A stretch of 64,000 nt of DNA, taken from NCBI GenBank assembly GCA_961205875.1, contig OY540822.1:9364501-9428500 (forward strand), read 5' to 3'. The DNA is from Sialis fuliginosa (taxonomy: Eukaryota > Arthropoda > Insecta > Megaloptera > Sialidae). The notes beneath the pieces are model-generated. The model was not told the DNA's origin and did no database searches. It saw only the letters and a list, made by a program, of their open reading frames with translations. A program made the position numbers and the translations under genes. Positions 1 through 11,388 of the stretch are shown in pieces. Every line of letters begins with the position of its first letter. Position 1 is the stretch's first letter.

Positions 1-430
1 TATCTGAGTGCACTATTGAATGAAAACGCCGAGTGTATCATAGAATAGATAATCTGCAACGCACACCCACAAAACGTATGTGTGTTTGTGTGGGAGGGCC
101 GTCATCAAATAGCATCAATTTGAGATGATGTAGAAATTGTGCGCAGAGAAATGGTGGGTCGGTTGCCTAGCAACTGAAAAGCCGACGGTGTCTCCTCTTG
201 ATTCTATTCGACCGGTCTGTATTCCCCTCTTTTTACGCCTTGCATCATTTACCCCCTCTTTTTGTTCCCCTCAACAACCCCTTATGCGATTTTTTTCATT
301 TAATATTCGGGATTTTTTTTAGCATAACAGGAAATTAATAACAAAAATATATCGGAATTTTTTTCTACGGCAGAAAGTCGGGTAGCTTTATTTTTATTAT
401 CATTAAATATTTATTTGGAAATTTGTATTA
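1..430. other. Non-repetitive block with a relatively G+C-rich stretch and an X-box-like motif
   Basis: Bases about 60-290 are richer in G+C than the surroundings and match no repeat in the window. A 61-codon frame at 137-322 has no recognisable product. GTTGCCTAGCAAC at 162-174 fits the RFX X-box consensus. It could be promoter or 5'UTR sequence of a gene to either side. No gene is called. Confidence 0.3.
162..174. promoter_or_regulatory. X-box-like (RFX) motif
   Basis: GTTGCCTAGCAAC is a near-perfect inverted repeat of GTTGC half sites with central spacing as in the RFX consensus. No gene is attached in this window, so function is inferred from the motif only. Confidence 0.35.
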
Positions 431-939
431 GGTAAAGGCACCAGTTATGGCTGCTATAAGAGCAAGTTTTCATTTTTTTTATTAATGGGCTTGTTTTTTT
501 GTAATTATCATGAACTCATGATTCTAAATTTAATCAATTTAATTACCAAAGTCCGTAAATATAGTTTGTTTTTTAAATTATAGCCTTTTGAATAAAGTAA
601 AATTAGTAATGAGCACGCAGTGATGGACATTTATGATTACAAAATGATAAGTACTACGACACAAAAGATATAAAAGAAAGAATCGTCAAATTTGAAACAA
701 TGTAAAGCAGTTGCTATGATAATATAATGATTAATAAATAAATTATACTTATAATTAGTTTAAATGTTCACCATTTTGACACCTATTGACCGATTGTCAT
801 CAAATCACGCTGTAAGACAGTTAAATGTACATAGATTCATATTCAGAAATGGTAGTAATCAAATATAAACACATATTTCTAATACAGTACATTTAATTAA
901 AAATTTGTGGGGTCCTTGCCAAGACTGGTGCCACTACCT
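431..939 (+). mobile_element. MITE, AGGTA family copy 1 (TA target duplication)
   Basis: Eight members of this family occur in the window (two more at 2489 and 4588 nearby). Ends read GGTAAAGGCACCAGTTATGG and the inverse of AGGTAGTGGCACCAGTCTTGG; TA flanks both sides (429-430, 940-941). About 500-600 bp, no transposase. TA duplication and short inverted ends suit Tc1/mariner-type mobilisation. Confidence 0.75.
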
Positions 940-1321
940 TATTTAAAAAATGTCTTACTTTAAAAATTAAAAATATTGTATACTCAAATATTCATATTGC
1001 ATATTTTAAATATACTGTAAATTTTGGATATTTAATACAAAAAACATTGTTTAAAAAAACTTTCAGATATTTTTTAATGTTAATTGTTAAAAATAAAATT
1101 TTGTAGAATCTACGCTACAACGAAAAGTTTTGCTGCAACTAATATGGTGGCGATGCAGGGGATTTAAATAATTTTTCATGGCGTGAATTTTACCGCTGAA
1201 AATTTTTAAGTTAGTAAAATCATAGCAAGTTAAATAATATAAAAAATGTTAATCACAATTGAATCTTTCATTTTAACAGAAGAAATGCATTTTTTGTAAT
1301 CCAGAAAAGCCCATATCATTA
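940..1321. other. A+T-rich intergenic sequence
   Basis: No ORF, repeat boundary or motif recognised between two MITEs. Confidence 0.5.
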
Positions 1322-1758
1322 GGGTGTGTCAAAAAAAGCAATATTTTTTTCTTCGCTCTCATTACGAAAACAGTTAGTTTATGACCTAAAATAAATACTT
1401 ACCGAACGATTACCCTGTAATTTTAAGAGGTGCCGCAAAAGGGGGGTGCCCTTTCCCATTTAAACAACAATTAAAAATTATTCTTTAATACTAAAATTGG
1501 CATTACTGATTCATGATAATTGGTAAAACAAATTTTGAGGAGAATTTTATTTTCTACAAAATTATGTCCTTAAAAAGTCATTTTATCAGTAATACTAAAG
1601 AATCTTTTTCCCATGTTATTTAAATGGGAAACGATACCCCCCTTTGCAGCACCTCTTAAAATTGAACTACAGGTTAATCTTTCAGCGAGGATTTATTTGA
1701 GGTCATAAATTAACTTATTTTGCAACAAGAGCGAATGTTCATTTTTTTTGACACACCC
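1322..1758. mobile_element. Palindromic MITE, GGGTGTGTC family copy 1
   Basis: GGGTGTGTCAAAAAAA at the left, its complement at the right (TTTTTTTGACACACCC), TA at both flanks. The inner arms also mirror each other (AAGAGGTGCCGCAAA against TTTGCAGCACCTCTT), giving a foldback of nearly 200 bp per arm. A second copy is at 38481. Confidence 0.8.
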
Positions 1759-2488
1759 TAAATCCATACGTTTTAAACTCGGGTGAATTGTAAATAAAAT
1801 TTCATTGATTTTAAAGAACCCCGGGCAGTGTAGCTAGTTTTAAAATAAAAATAATTCTTTTGAAAATTCAATATATACATTTACTAAAAACGTTTTAATT
1901 AAAAACTCATTTTGCTTACATTTTGTCCGAGATGTAAACAGCAATAAATATATTTATTGACATTTATTTAATGATATTATCCCAAAATGTTTACATAAAC
2001 GTACGTAATATTTTTCCATTTCTATTTTTAGAACATCCCCTTTCCCCCTCCAATGATTAAAGTTGCACCACGCCCATTTTTGTATTTCTATCCTTCTCTA
2101 ACGTAAAGCGGTATTATATAGTCAAACTTTATAGATATTAAAGGGATTTTCTTGAACTATTTCATAAATTATTCAGTAACTGTGTTCTACGAATTCTCCT
2201 TAACAATTTAAGCTCCAGGCATTATCTTGCACAAATTATTATTTCATTTCGTAACGAATTGTTAATTTAACGTAATTATCAATTCAATTCTTAGTTTCTC
2301 GGTTAAACCCGCGTTATTTGGGTCAACGTTTCGTCGCTTATTGCAGTGGGTTTTCTAAAAGTTGGCCAATTTTTGGAACGGGTCAATAAAAAAATGTGAC
2401 GCGTATTTTTTAATTTAGACCACTGGTTATCTGAGAGAAAATTTTGAGCTTTCACGTAAATTTTTTTAACGAGTGTAAGAACACAATA
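1759..2488. other. A+T-rich intergenic sequence with a short repeat
   Basis: No gene seen. The stretch 2320-2360 (CAACGTTTCGTCGC followed by TATTGCAGTGG) recurs in the foldback at 62,170-62,300. A 65-codon frame on the minus strand here has no recognisable product. Confidence 0.45.
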
Positions 2489-3091
2489 AGGTAAAGGCAC
2501 CAGTTATGGCCGCTATAAGAGCAAGTTTTCGGTTTTTTGGATTAATGGGCTTGTTTTTTGTAATTCATGTTACTAATAAAACAAGTAACTCTTTATTTAA
2601 TCAATTTAATTACTAAAGTCTGCAAATATAGTTTGTTTTTTAAATTATAGCCTTTTATTTTGTTCATGTTTTTTCTCCAGTAATGGATAAAATAAAACTA
2701 GTAATGAACACGCAGTGATGGTCACTTGCAGGGGTCAAAACTGGTTAGTAAACGTCAGTTTTTTGGAAAAATGGTCAGTTTTGTCAGTTTTTTTGAGTTT
2801 GACTTGCTACTGATTACAAAATAATAGATACTACGACACAAAAGATATAAAAGAAAGAATCGTTAAATTTGAAACAATGTAAAGCAGATGCTATGATAAT
2901 ATAATAATTAATAAATAAATTATACTAATAATTAGTTTAAATGTCCACCATTTTGACACATATTGGCCGATTGTCATCAAATCACGCTGTAAGAAATGGT
3001 AGTAATCAAATATCAACACATTTCTAATTGAGTACGTTTAATTAAAAATTTGCCATTACTGGGGTCCTTGCCAAGACTGGTGCCACTACCT
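2489..3091 (+). mobile_element. MITE, AGGTA family copy 2
   Basis: AGGTAAAGGCACCAGT at the left and ACTGGTGCCACTACCT at the right, TA on both sides. Internally it carries a small insertion (2740-2815) not present in copy 1. Confidence 0.8.
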
Positions 3092-4587
3092 TATAAACGT
3101 TTTGAACGTACCATAAGAGAGTTGTGTGAGCTATCTCTGTTGGAGATAGCTTGTTCTCTGTTTTAAACCCCCCAATTCCAGGCGGCAACCCTCTTTGTTA
3201 CTTGGCCACATCCCCTCCACTCAAACACTCTATGAGATATGTTTCGCGCAAATACTAGTCAGTAGGTTACAAGTTTGCATCTTCAACGTAGGGTTTTTTT
3301 CCAAAGTCTCACCTTAACGTAGAGTAGTTTTTTAGGAACACTATCCTCTCCACTTTCTATCTCTTTCTAAGTGAATCTAACGTGGGTTCTTAGTTTTAAA
3401 CATAATTAAAGTAAAGAGTGAATAGAAATTAATAATAGTTTTTCATGCCAAATTTATAATAATAAAATAAAATATTTTTATGAACATTTTTAATATATTT
3501 AAAAAGATAGTGTGATTATATAAATTATGGAATCGAATAACATCAAGAGAAATAAATATAAAATTAATTTATTTCGAACACTATGGGCTGTATGTTCTAT
3601 ATGTTTTTTTTATTAAATATTTAGGTCTTTATTACAAGAAAATTTGTCGAATTATTTAATATATTTTTCTTCTGATTCTATTTCTCTCTAAAGGTACATA
3701 ACGACACATTTTCTTTGTTGTATAACGTATAGAGATATGAGATACGAGATACGCAAGTTTTTTTTATTTTCTTTATAATTATTTCTATATTTATTATAAA
3801 ACATGCATATAAATAAATAAATGCATTTTGATTAATGCCATTGTCTCAAAATATAGTTCTATATGATTTATATTTTAACATAGTGCCTACTTGAATTATT
3901 TAAATAATTATTCAAATATAATTTTTATGTAAAATTGTATATTTAATTGGGGTTCAATAGACCCCAGTGTGACAGTGAGCCTTTAGGTACTGCAAGTTGA
4001 ATCAATTTGATAAAATCGATAACTGGTACATAAATTGTATATTACATGAACGTGAATGGGTGTAAAATGCATTTGATAATATAGCAAGTATATTTGTAAC
4101 ATAGAGAGGGTTAAATATAGTAAATATTTGTTGCGATAGTTATTTTTATATATTAAGATTCTAAAATTAAAACACCGGTTGTATATGTCGAAGCTTTTAT
4201 TATATCATAATGTAAAATTAACATTTTCCAGATAAATTATGACACGGGAAACCACGTGGTTATGAAAAATATCAGAAAAATTATTTGTGCATTGACCTAA
4301 TTTTGGGACATCGACTTTTACAAAAATCGTTTAATGTTCCTTTTACTTTTTTAGATGATATCTTTTGATATTTTTATATTATATAATCGAAAATAACTGT
4401 TTGTATTTTTACGTATATTATACGTAAAACGTAAATGTTTTTAATGAAAGTGGAAGCAGTAATTAGATTTTCAATAATGATTGATGTGTCGATTGAAAAA
4501 CATCAGCTTTGTAGGAAAATAACACGCGAAAATGTACTTCATCGTTATATCAAATTATTTTAGTAATTAGATCGAGAAAAGTAATTA
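3092..4587. other. Intergenic; includes a less A+T-rich block with a hairpin (3115-3390)
   Basis: Bases 3116-3162 form a stem-loop with a 9-bp perfect core (AGCTATCTC/GAGATAGCT). The following 230 bases are of mixed composition and not repeated elsewhere in the window. The remainder is A+T-rich without recognised features. Confidence 0.35.
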
Positions 4588-5077
4588 AGGTAAAGGCACC
4601 AGTTATGGCCGCTATAAGAGCAAGTTTTAGTTTTTATTTTGATTAATGGGCTTGTTTTTTGTAATTCTCATAAACTCATGTTACTAATAAAACAAGTAAC
4701 TTTTTATTTAATAGATTGTTTTTTTAAATTATAGCCTTTTATTTTGTTCATGTTTTTTCTCCAGTAATGGCAAAGGTAAAACCAGTAACGAGCACGCAGT
4801 GATGGACCTTGCTAATGATAAGTACTACGACACAAAAGATATAAAAGAAATAATCGTCAAATTTGAAACAATGTAAAGCAGTTGCTATGATAATATATTA
4901 ATTAATAAATAAATTATACTAATAATTAGTTTAAATCACGCTGTAAGACAGTTAAATGTACATAGATTCATATTCAGAAATGGTAGTGATCAAATATCAA
5001 CAAATATTTCTAATTCAGTATATTTAATTTAAAAATAGCCATTACTAGGGTCATATCCAAGACTGGTGCCAGTACCT
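4588..5077 (+). mobile_element. MITE, AGGTA family copy 3
   Basis: Typical ends with TA duplication (4586-4587, 5078-5079). The right end reads CCAAGACTGGTGCCAGTACC. Internally deleted relative to copy 2. Confidence 0.78.
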
Positions 5078-6510
5078 TATTTAGTCTTATGGTTTTACAA
5101 CACTCGATAAAACGAAAATATATAATAATACACTTGTATCAGTTTTATTTAATCTATTTTATACGTATATTATGAATTTTTTGTAGTTGGAAAATTTTTA
5201 AGACAGTTTTTTTAATATAATTATAAATCAAATTTTTGGTCAAATTTAAGAAATTATTCGATTTAAAAAAAAACTAGTCTTCTTTAAAAATTTGCCAGTT
5301 ACCAGATAATGTCATAATATACAGGAAAAACGGGATAAATTGAGAGAAAAGTAATATTTTCAGAAATACGTGAAAATTTTTGAATCTATTGTAAGCGATT
5401 CTGGCCTTTATGGTGGCAGACGACTTCTGAAGGCGATAGTACCTACATAAATAACTATCGAAAAAATTATATATATTTGTATATCTTATATTTCAAAAAT
5501 TGTTTATAAAATAGTAAAACTTAATAAATTCTTTGATTTTCTTTCAATTTCCACTTTAAATTGTTTTGGGGATACTTTTTTACTGTTTCTTTGATCTTTT
5601 GGTCTTTTGCCAACTTCTCTAAATCGCCAAGTTTAAAAAAAAAGCATATAAAGTCTAATAAATCTGAACTTACTAAATGGATTTACATTCAACATGTTGA
5701 ATATTATTAATAATTATGAAAATTATAAAACCATTAATTAATGTCAAACAATTCATTGTGTTCTGTTAAATACGTTGTGTATTAAAGGGTTAAAAAATAT
5801 ATGGTTTTATATTATTTTTTTTCTCTTATGGTGCAATCAACGTATAGCCTTAAAGCAAAAATAGAATTTAATTTGCTGACAAAAAAAATTCAGATGTTTA
5901 GCCAAAACAATGGAATTTTGCAACAAACTGACGTATAAATTATCAAGGCAAAACGTACAATAATCATTTAGAGGCTGCTTCACACGGGCTGTTTTTGATT
6001 AAACCTTAATCATCGTGAGACAGATAAAAAATGGTACAGTAAAATAAAAAAAGTCAATTGGTTAGGTATAAATTTGCAAAATAACAGTTTTTTGATGCTT
6101 TACCTCTTTCTTAAGGCGGAAGTCACTGTGACGGAAAAGTCGATGTTTTATGCTTTTTTTTTAAACTATACATATTCGAAAATATGTAAAAAAAAAAAAA
6201 TTAAAATTTGCGTGAGTTAACAGTCGATTTAGTGGCAGCAGATAGCGTGACCCTCAGAAAACTTAAAACGCGTTTTTCTCGAAACGATTTTTTTCGACCT
6301 GGTTCCAGCGATTCCTCGAAGACTAATAAACCGATAAAAAATTTTTTCTATATTTTCGAAATTGCAGTGGATAAGTCTGTACGTAGCCGATTTTTTAAAT
6401 TTTGATATTTACTATTTTTTTAAGACCGCTTGAATTAAAGGTATTAAAAATGAAAAAAAAAATCAAATCGTCGCCATTTTGTGAAAAAAATTTAAAAAAA
6501 CTTACGCACA
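5078..6510. other. A+T-rich intergenic sequence
   Basis: Poly-A/poly-T runs and a 65-codon frame at 6208-6405 without recognisable domains. Nothing else supported. Confidence 0.5.
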
Positions 6511-6777
6511 AGAGATTGGAAAAATAGTTTTTCAACTATTGCGTAAAAATGCATTTATTGTAATTTTTATTACATATCTCCACCGTTTTCAGAAAACTAG
6601 TTTGATTGAACACAATTTGAAATCAACTATTTTTAAACTATTTGCGACACTTTTTACTGCTTCGTTTGCACTAATTATTATTAAATCGCAAAAAAAACTA
6701 TTTACCAACTATTTTCCAAAAAGAAAATTCAACTAGTAACTATTTCATTGAAAATAACAACTATTTTTCCAATCTCT
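6511..6777. mobile_element. Short inverted-repeat element, AGATTGGAAAAATAG family copy 1
   Basis: Ends AGATTGGAAAAATAGTTTTT and CTATTTTTCCAATCT. The whole ~265-bp unit occurs again in the opposite orientation at 27490-27742. A 65-codon ORF lies inside but is not conserved as coding in the second copy. Confidence 0.7.
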
Positions 6778-7365
6778 AAAGATAAGATAACCCAACTCGA
6801 AATTTCGATGGAACCATGGAGAAAAATATTTTTTTTGGTTGTCACATCTAGGCTCATAACTTTGCAATATTTTTATATTTTTCAATAAAAATTGGTATTG
6901 AATAAGTTGAATATATACTAAATACAATATCTTTTACCCGATTCTAAAATAATTAGTTATACTTGTGAAAAAAATTACCGAACATTGACATTTTTTTGAC
7001 CCGTAATAGTGGCTTTTTCCTCCTTAAAAAGTATTTTGAACATAAAAATTATTATTTTTGCACTATGAAAATGGGAAAACTTAAGAAATAATTTGCCTGT
7101 TTTCCATTAGATTTTGTTTTGACAGTTTGTTATTTTATTTGTATCATAATTTTTCCGTTTTTGTTATTTTATTTGCGGCTTGTTTATTTCTGAGAAAAGT
7201 TATCTTCAGATTTCTGCTAGCTTGTTTATTTACATACATTTTTATAACGTTATATTTAGTACGATTTTAAGAAAAGTTAATTACTTTATTTTTAGAATAT
7301 AGGTTTTTAATTTAACATTAAAATTACTGCTATGTTTATAGTTTATGTATTAGTATGGTTATAAT

Positions 7366-7926
7366 TAGTGCCCGACCGAAGGTCAGTTTTTGGCCGAAGC
7401 CGAAGGATTTTTTTCGTCTTCTATTTTTGAAATTTTTCACAGATAAAAAAAATCAATGTGTAATTAATAGAATGACCTTTTTTTAATTCTTCATTAAGAA
7501 TTAAATATGTAAACGTTTTGTTATTATTAAAATTGAAAAAAAATCGAACAAATATTTTGCCCCCCTCGAAAGCAAAGATTTAAAAAAAAATAGGAATATG
7601 TATAATATGAATTGTCAGAAATTTTTTTATGCGATGTTTGGTTTATTTGAACTCATTGGTTTTAGAAAATTATAGAACGTATCTCTAACACTATTAATCC
7701 ATTATACAAGGCCAAAATAAAATAAAATTCTATCTATTCCTTATTTTATAATGTAAAGGTATGTTTTTTGTGCAATTTTTTATATGCAGTTTTCTGTGGA
7801 ACATAAAATAATACTTTACTATACAATATTAAACTATATAAATCACCTTCGGCTTCGCAAAGCATTCGGCCTAATTTTGACCGAAGCCGATTATTCAGCC
7901 GAAGCCGAATGTTCGGTCGGACACTA
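7366..7926. mobile_element. hAT-type MITE with 8-bp target duplication
   Basis: Begins TAGTGCCCGACCGAAGG, ends TTCGGTCGGACACTA; subterminal CCGAAGCCGAA motifs repeat at both ends. Exact 8-bp duplication GTTATAAT at 7358-7365 and 7927-7934. No transposase within its 561 bp. Confidence 0.85.
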
Positions 7927-7934
7927 GTTATAAT

Positions 7935-9108
7935 ATTAATAAATATGAAAAATATTGAGATATAAATCTGTTGTGATATTTTTAATAGGTGTGTTATATA
8001 ATATACAGTAGTATTTATTATTTCTATGTCACAAAATGAATTTAAGAAGCCACAAGAAATGTACGTGCGTCATTATATCTATTAATATTTCTGTGACGAA
8101 ATAATATATTATACTAGAAATAAATTCTTTAAATGTCCTAAGCAATTTCGATTGAAAAAAGTATTTTAGTGATTTTAACTACAAATTTTATTTTTCGTAA
8201 ATAGGGGGTAATAACCCCTACATAGCGGGGCTGACAGGACTTTAATCCTATGACCATGCGCAGCGTGCAAAATTTAAAAAAGTAAACTATATACGAATTA
8301 ATATTTTTAATTGAAAGACCTAAAAAAAAGATCATTCAAAAAACCAATTTCAGTCTGGATCATGGGGGCTATTCAAGTAATACATAAGTATGTTTAGGGG
8401 TTGGGGGGGTCTCGTTTTAAAAATCAATAAAAATATGTTTACGTAAATAATTATTTTCAATTTTGGCGGTACTCGTACCTTATTAATTGATAATCAGATT
8501 TCTCTACTTTCGTAGTAAAACTGCTTTTAACCGCCTTAACAGCTGCCTATATCTATTTTAGTCTATGTCATCTAAAATAGAAATTACAATAATGTAAACG
8601 CATAACCTAATTTACTTGAAATATAAATTTCCAGTGTGCACTTTAATTTGCAACATCCCTGTTCTTTGATGAAATCATAATAATATGATTAATTATTATT
8701 AATCAATGTACAAATTATTTTGAATGAATTCTAAAAATAACCTTAAACTACATTTGTTATTTTTAAACAATAAGTTATTTGTATTTTCCATTGATAAGTT
8801 TTTTATTCTTTTTAAAAAAAACAGCGTTTGGTATTTGAAAGCACTAAAACGTAGTAGGTTAATCGAATATGTAATTGCAATTTCTGATTACGTTTATCCA
8901 TAACGCGTGCGTCTGTGGGTCTGTCTGTAATATGTATACTTGATCTGTCAACGATAGTGCAACATCAGTTGGCTTTAGATTCTGACCTCGTATATATGTA
9001 CTCACTAACGTTAGTGCATGTGTGAAATTGTGAAAACCCATACTTATTTATGAATTGTAAACAATTTTGCAATTAAATAAGTTAAGTGGTCAGGTTTTTT
9101 TCTGTTTT
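7935..9108. other. A+T-rich intergenic sequence
   Basis: No gene or repeat boundary recognised. Short minus-strand frames (8138-8335, 8859-9041) lack recognisable domains. Confidence 0.5.
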
Positions 9109-10067
9109 GTTTTTATTAAAAGTGTTTAAAAAAATTTATGAAACATAAAAATTGATGTTTATTTGAGAGCAACAGTCGAAATTGGGAATTCCCTGCTTCG
9201 TGGTGTAAATAAGTGAATTTTCGGGATTTGTTTTTATTAAACGTGTTTAAAAATTTTATGAAACATAAAAATTGATGTTTATTTGAGAGCAACAGTCGAA
9301 ATTGGGAATTCCCTGCTTCGTGGTGTAAAAAAGTGAATTCTCGGGATTTGTTTTTATTAACGTGTTTAAAAATTTTATGAAACATAAAAATTGATGTTTA
9401 TTTGAGAGCAACAGTCGAAATTGAGAATTCCCTGCTTCGTGGTGTAAATAAGTGAATTTTCGAGATTTGTTTTTATTAAACGTGTTTAAAAAAATTTATG
9501 AAACATAAAAATTGATGTTTATTTGGAAGCAACAGTCGAAATTGGGAATTCCCTGCTTCGTGGTGTAAATACGTGAATTTTCGGGATTTGTTTTTATTAA
9601 ACGTGTTTAAAAATTTTATGAAACATAAAAATTGATGTTTATTTGGAAGCAACAGTCGAAATTGGGAATTCCCTGCTTCGTGGTGTAAATAAGTGAATTC
9701 TCGGGATTTGTTTTTATTAAACGTGTTTGAAAATTTTATGAAACATAAAAATCGATGTTTATTTGAGAGCAACAGTCGAAATTGAGAATTCCCTGCTTCG
9801 TGGTGTAAATAAGTGTATTTTCGGGATTTGTTTTTATTAAACGTGTTTGAAAATTTTATGAAACATAAAAATCGATGTTTATTTGAGAGCAACAGTCGAA
9901 ATTGAGAATTCCCTGCTTCGTGGTGTAAATAAGTGTATTTTCGGGATTTGTTTTTATTAAACGTGTTTGAAAATTTTATGAAACATAAAAATTGATGTTT
10001 ATTTGGAAGCAACAGTCGAAATTGGGAATTCCCAGCTTCGTGGTGTAAAAAAGTGAATTTTCGAGAT
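9109..10067. repeat. Minisatellite, 8 units of ~120 bp
   Basis: Unit landmarks (CGTGTTTAAAA, then GAGAGCAACAGTCG, then TTCCCTGCTTCGTGGTG) recur every 119-121 bases, eight times. Because 120 is a multiple of three, the minus strand stays open for 217 codons (9476-10129) and 89 codons (9116-9385), split where the third unit is one base short. Nearly all changes are single substitutions. Probably noncoding; see findings. Confidence 0.9.
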
Positions 10068-10140
10068 TTAATAAATAAATATAAATATTTACTACTGGAA
10101 AAACGGAGAAATTGTTGTTTCTTAGTCATTTAAACTAAAT

Positions 10141-10530
10141 AATATCTGCTATGGGAGCCAAGGAACTTTCTTATACGTAATCCTGACAGTAAACAATGTA
10201 CGTGATTCTTATTTTATTAAAACATATTTCTGTCAAACTAATAAAAGATAGAATCTTTTATGTATCAAAAGAATTTTTTTGTATGTAAATAACTTAACCG
10301 AAAACGGATGTTTACTCTTGTCAATTTTTGAATTTTCGAATTATTTTTGAAATAAGATAAAAATGGTTTATATATTTTTATTTCCCCATATATTTTTTTA
10401 TAACATTTATGATTTAGTCAGAAAGATTTTTTTTAAATAATTATTTAGAATCACTCACACTGTTTACTCTCAGTATTACGTATAAGAAAGTCCCATAACA
10501 CTCATGGCAGATATTTCTTCTCTGTTATGA
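10141..10530. mobile_element. Inverted-repeat element, CTTATACGTA family copy 1
   Basis: Left arm (CTATGGGAGCCAAGGAACTT, then TCTTATACGTAATCCTGACAG) mirrors the right arm at 10458-10515 (CAGTATTACGTATAAGAAAG, then CATGGCAGATATT). Related units lie at 11.69-12.49, 42.50-42.62 and 63.15-63.77 kb. Confidence 0.6.
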
Positions 10531-10915
10531 ACCATTTGAATTATAATTTTATTTTTGTTTTAAAAAAATGAATAGAACAAAAATTATAGGTAATAATATT
10601 ATCTACCATTTTCTCTAATTCGCACTGTTTCAAAGTAATCGATCTTAGTAAACATCCGTATCCGGTTGAAAGATCGTTTTCAAAAATAGGAGGTTTTCTT
10701 CCCAGACAAAAATTTTTCACCCTTCTACGATTTGTCGTATTTGAGTTACAGCGCTTACAGACAGACAGACACACAGACATCATGGCGAATATATTCAGAA
10801 TGGATTCAGAGAAAATTAAAATGGATAATTCTATCAAAATCCGGATTTCGAAAAAATCGGTTTAACAATACTTTATGTATAATATAATATTATGTAATAT
10901 TACATGGGTATAATA
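10531..10915. repeat. Interspersed repeat with a CAGACAGACAGACA tract
   Basis: Sequence around GAGTTACAGCGCTTACAGAC, CATCATGGCGAA and GAATGGATTCAGAGAAA recurs at 12,300-12,440 and 63,595-63,720, each time downstream of a CTTATACGTA unit, so both are probably parts of one larger element family. No ORF of note. Confidence 0.6.
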
Positions 10916-10931
10916 AGTTCTAGTCTGGAAC

Positions 10932-10983
10932 TGTTAGACTCCTGATGAAGACTTTGTGAAGTCGAAATACGTGTCGAGTGACA
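10932..10983 (+). ncRNA. Hammerhead ribozyme 1 (type I)
   Basis: Core CTGATGA at 10942-10948; stem II GACTT/AAGTC (10950-10954 with 10959-10963, loop TGTG); GAAA at 10964-10967; cleavage triplet GTC ending at 10975. Stem I pairs TGTT and ACTC (10932-10935, 10938-10941) with GAGT and GACA (10976-10983), a 2-nt bulge between. Stem III is three pairs (ATA/TGT) around CG, feasible mainly in a dimer. This is the best-folded unit. Confidence 0.85.
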
Positions 10984-11069
10984 TGGTTAAGGTGTATTTT
11001 TTTAGTTATATAAATATTTTATTATTATTGCAAAAATGTAATTGATTTTTATTTTGATTTGGTCTAAAT

Positions 11070-11123
11070 TGTTAGGCTCCTGATGAGGAGTTGATGTGAA
11101 GTCGAAACACGTGTCGATTGACA
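11070..11123 (+). ncRNA. Hammerhead ribozyme 2, stem II mismatch
   Basis: Core CTGATGA 11080-11086, GAAAC 11104-11108, cleavage expected after C11115. Stem III is the self-complementary ACACGTGT. Stem I: TGTTAG with TTGACA plus TC with GA, bulge GC. Stem II reads GAGTT against AAGTC, with a G-G mismatch at its centre, so this copy may be weak or inactive. Confidence 0.75.
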
Positions 11124-11209
11124 TGGTTAAGGTGTTTATTTTTAGTTATATAAATATTTTATTATTATCGCAAAAATATTATTGATTTTTATTTTGATTT
11201 GATCAAAAT

Positions 11210-11263
11210 TGTTAAGCTTCTGATGAGGACTTGTTCTGAAGTCGAAACACGTGTCGCGTGACA
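11210..11263 (+). ncRNA. Hammerhead ribozyme 3
   Basis: Core CTGATGA 11220-11226, perfect stem II GACTT/AAGTC with loop GTTCTG, GAAAC 11244-11248, cleavage after C11255. The outer part of stem I (TGTT with GACA) is kept, but the inner part is disturbed (GCTT against GCGT), so stem I is weaker than in the others. Confidence 0.75.
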
Positions 11264-11334
11264 TTTTTAGTTATATAAATATTTTATTATTATCGCAAAA
11301 ATATAATTGATTTTTATTTTGATTTGGTCTAAAT

Positions 11335-11388
11335 TGTTAGGCTCCTGATGAGGACTTGTTGTGAAGTCGAAACACGTGTCGATTGACA
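11335..11388 (+). ncRNA. Hammerhead ribozyme 4
   Basis: Core CTGATGA 11345-11351, perfect stem II (11353-11357 with 11364-11368, loop GTTGTG), GAAAC 11369-11373, cleavage after C11380. Stem I pairs TGTTAG and TC (11335-11340, 11343-11344) with GA and TTGACA (11381-11388), bulge GC. Stem III ACACGTGT. Confidence 0.82.

Noticed and set aside
9476-10129. 217-codon minus-strand ORF as a repeat protein gene
   Set aside because: It is a direct result of a 120-bp tandem repeat with no stop in one frame. There is no start context, splice signal or known domain, and a neighbouring unit breaks the frame.
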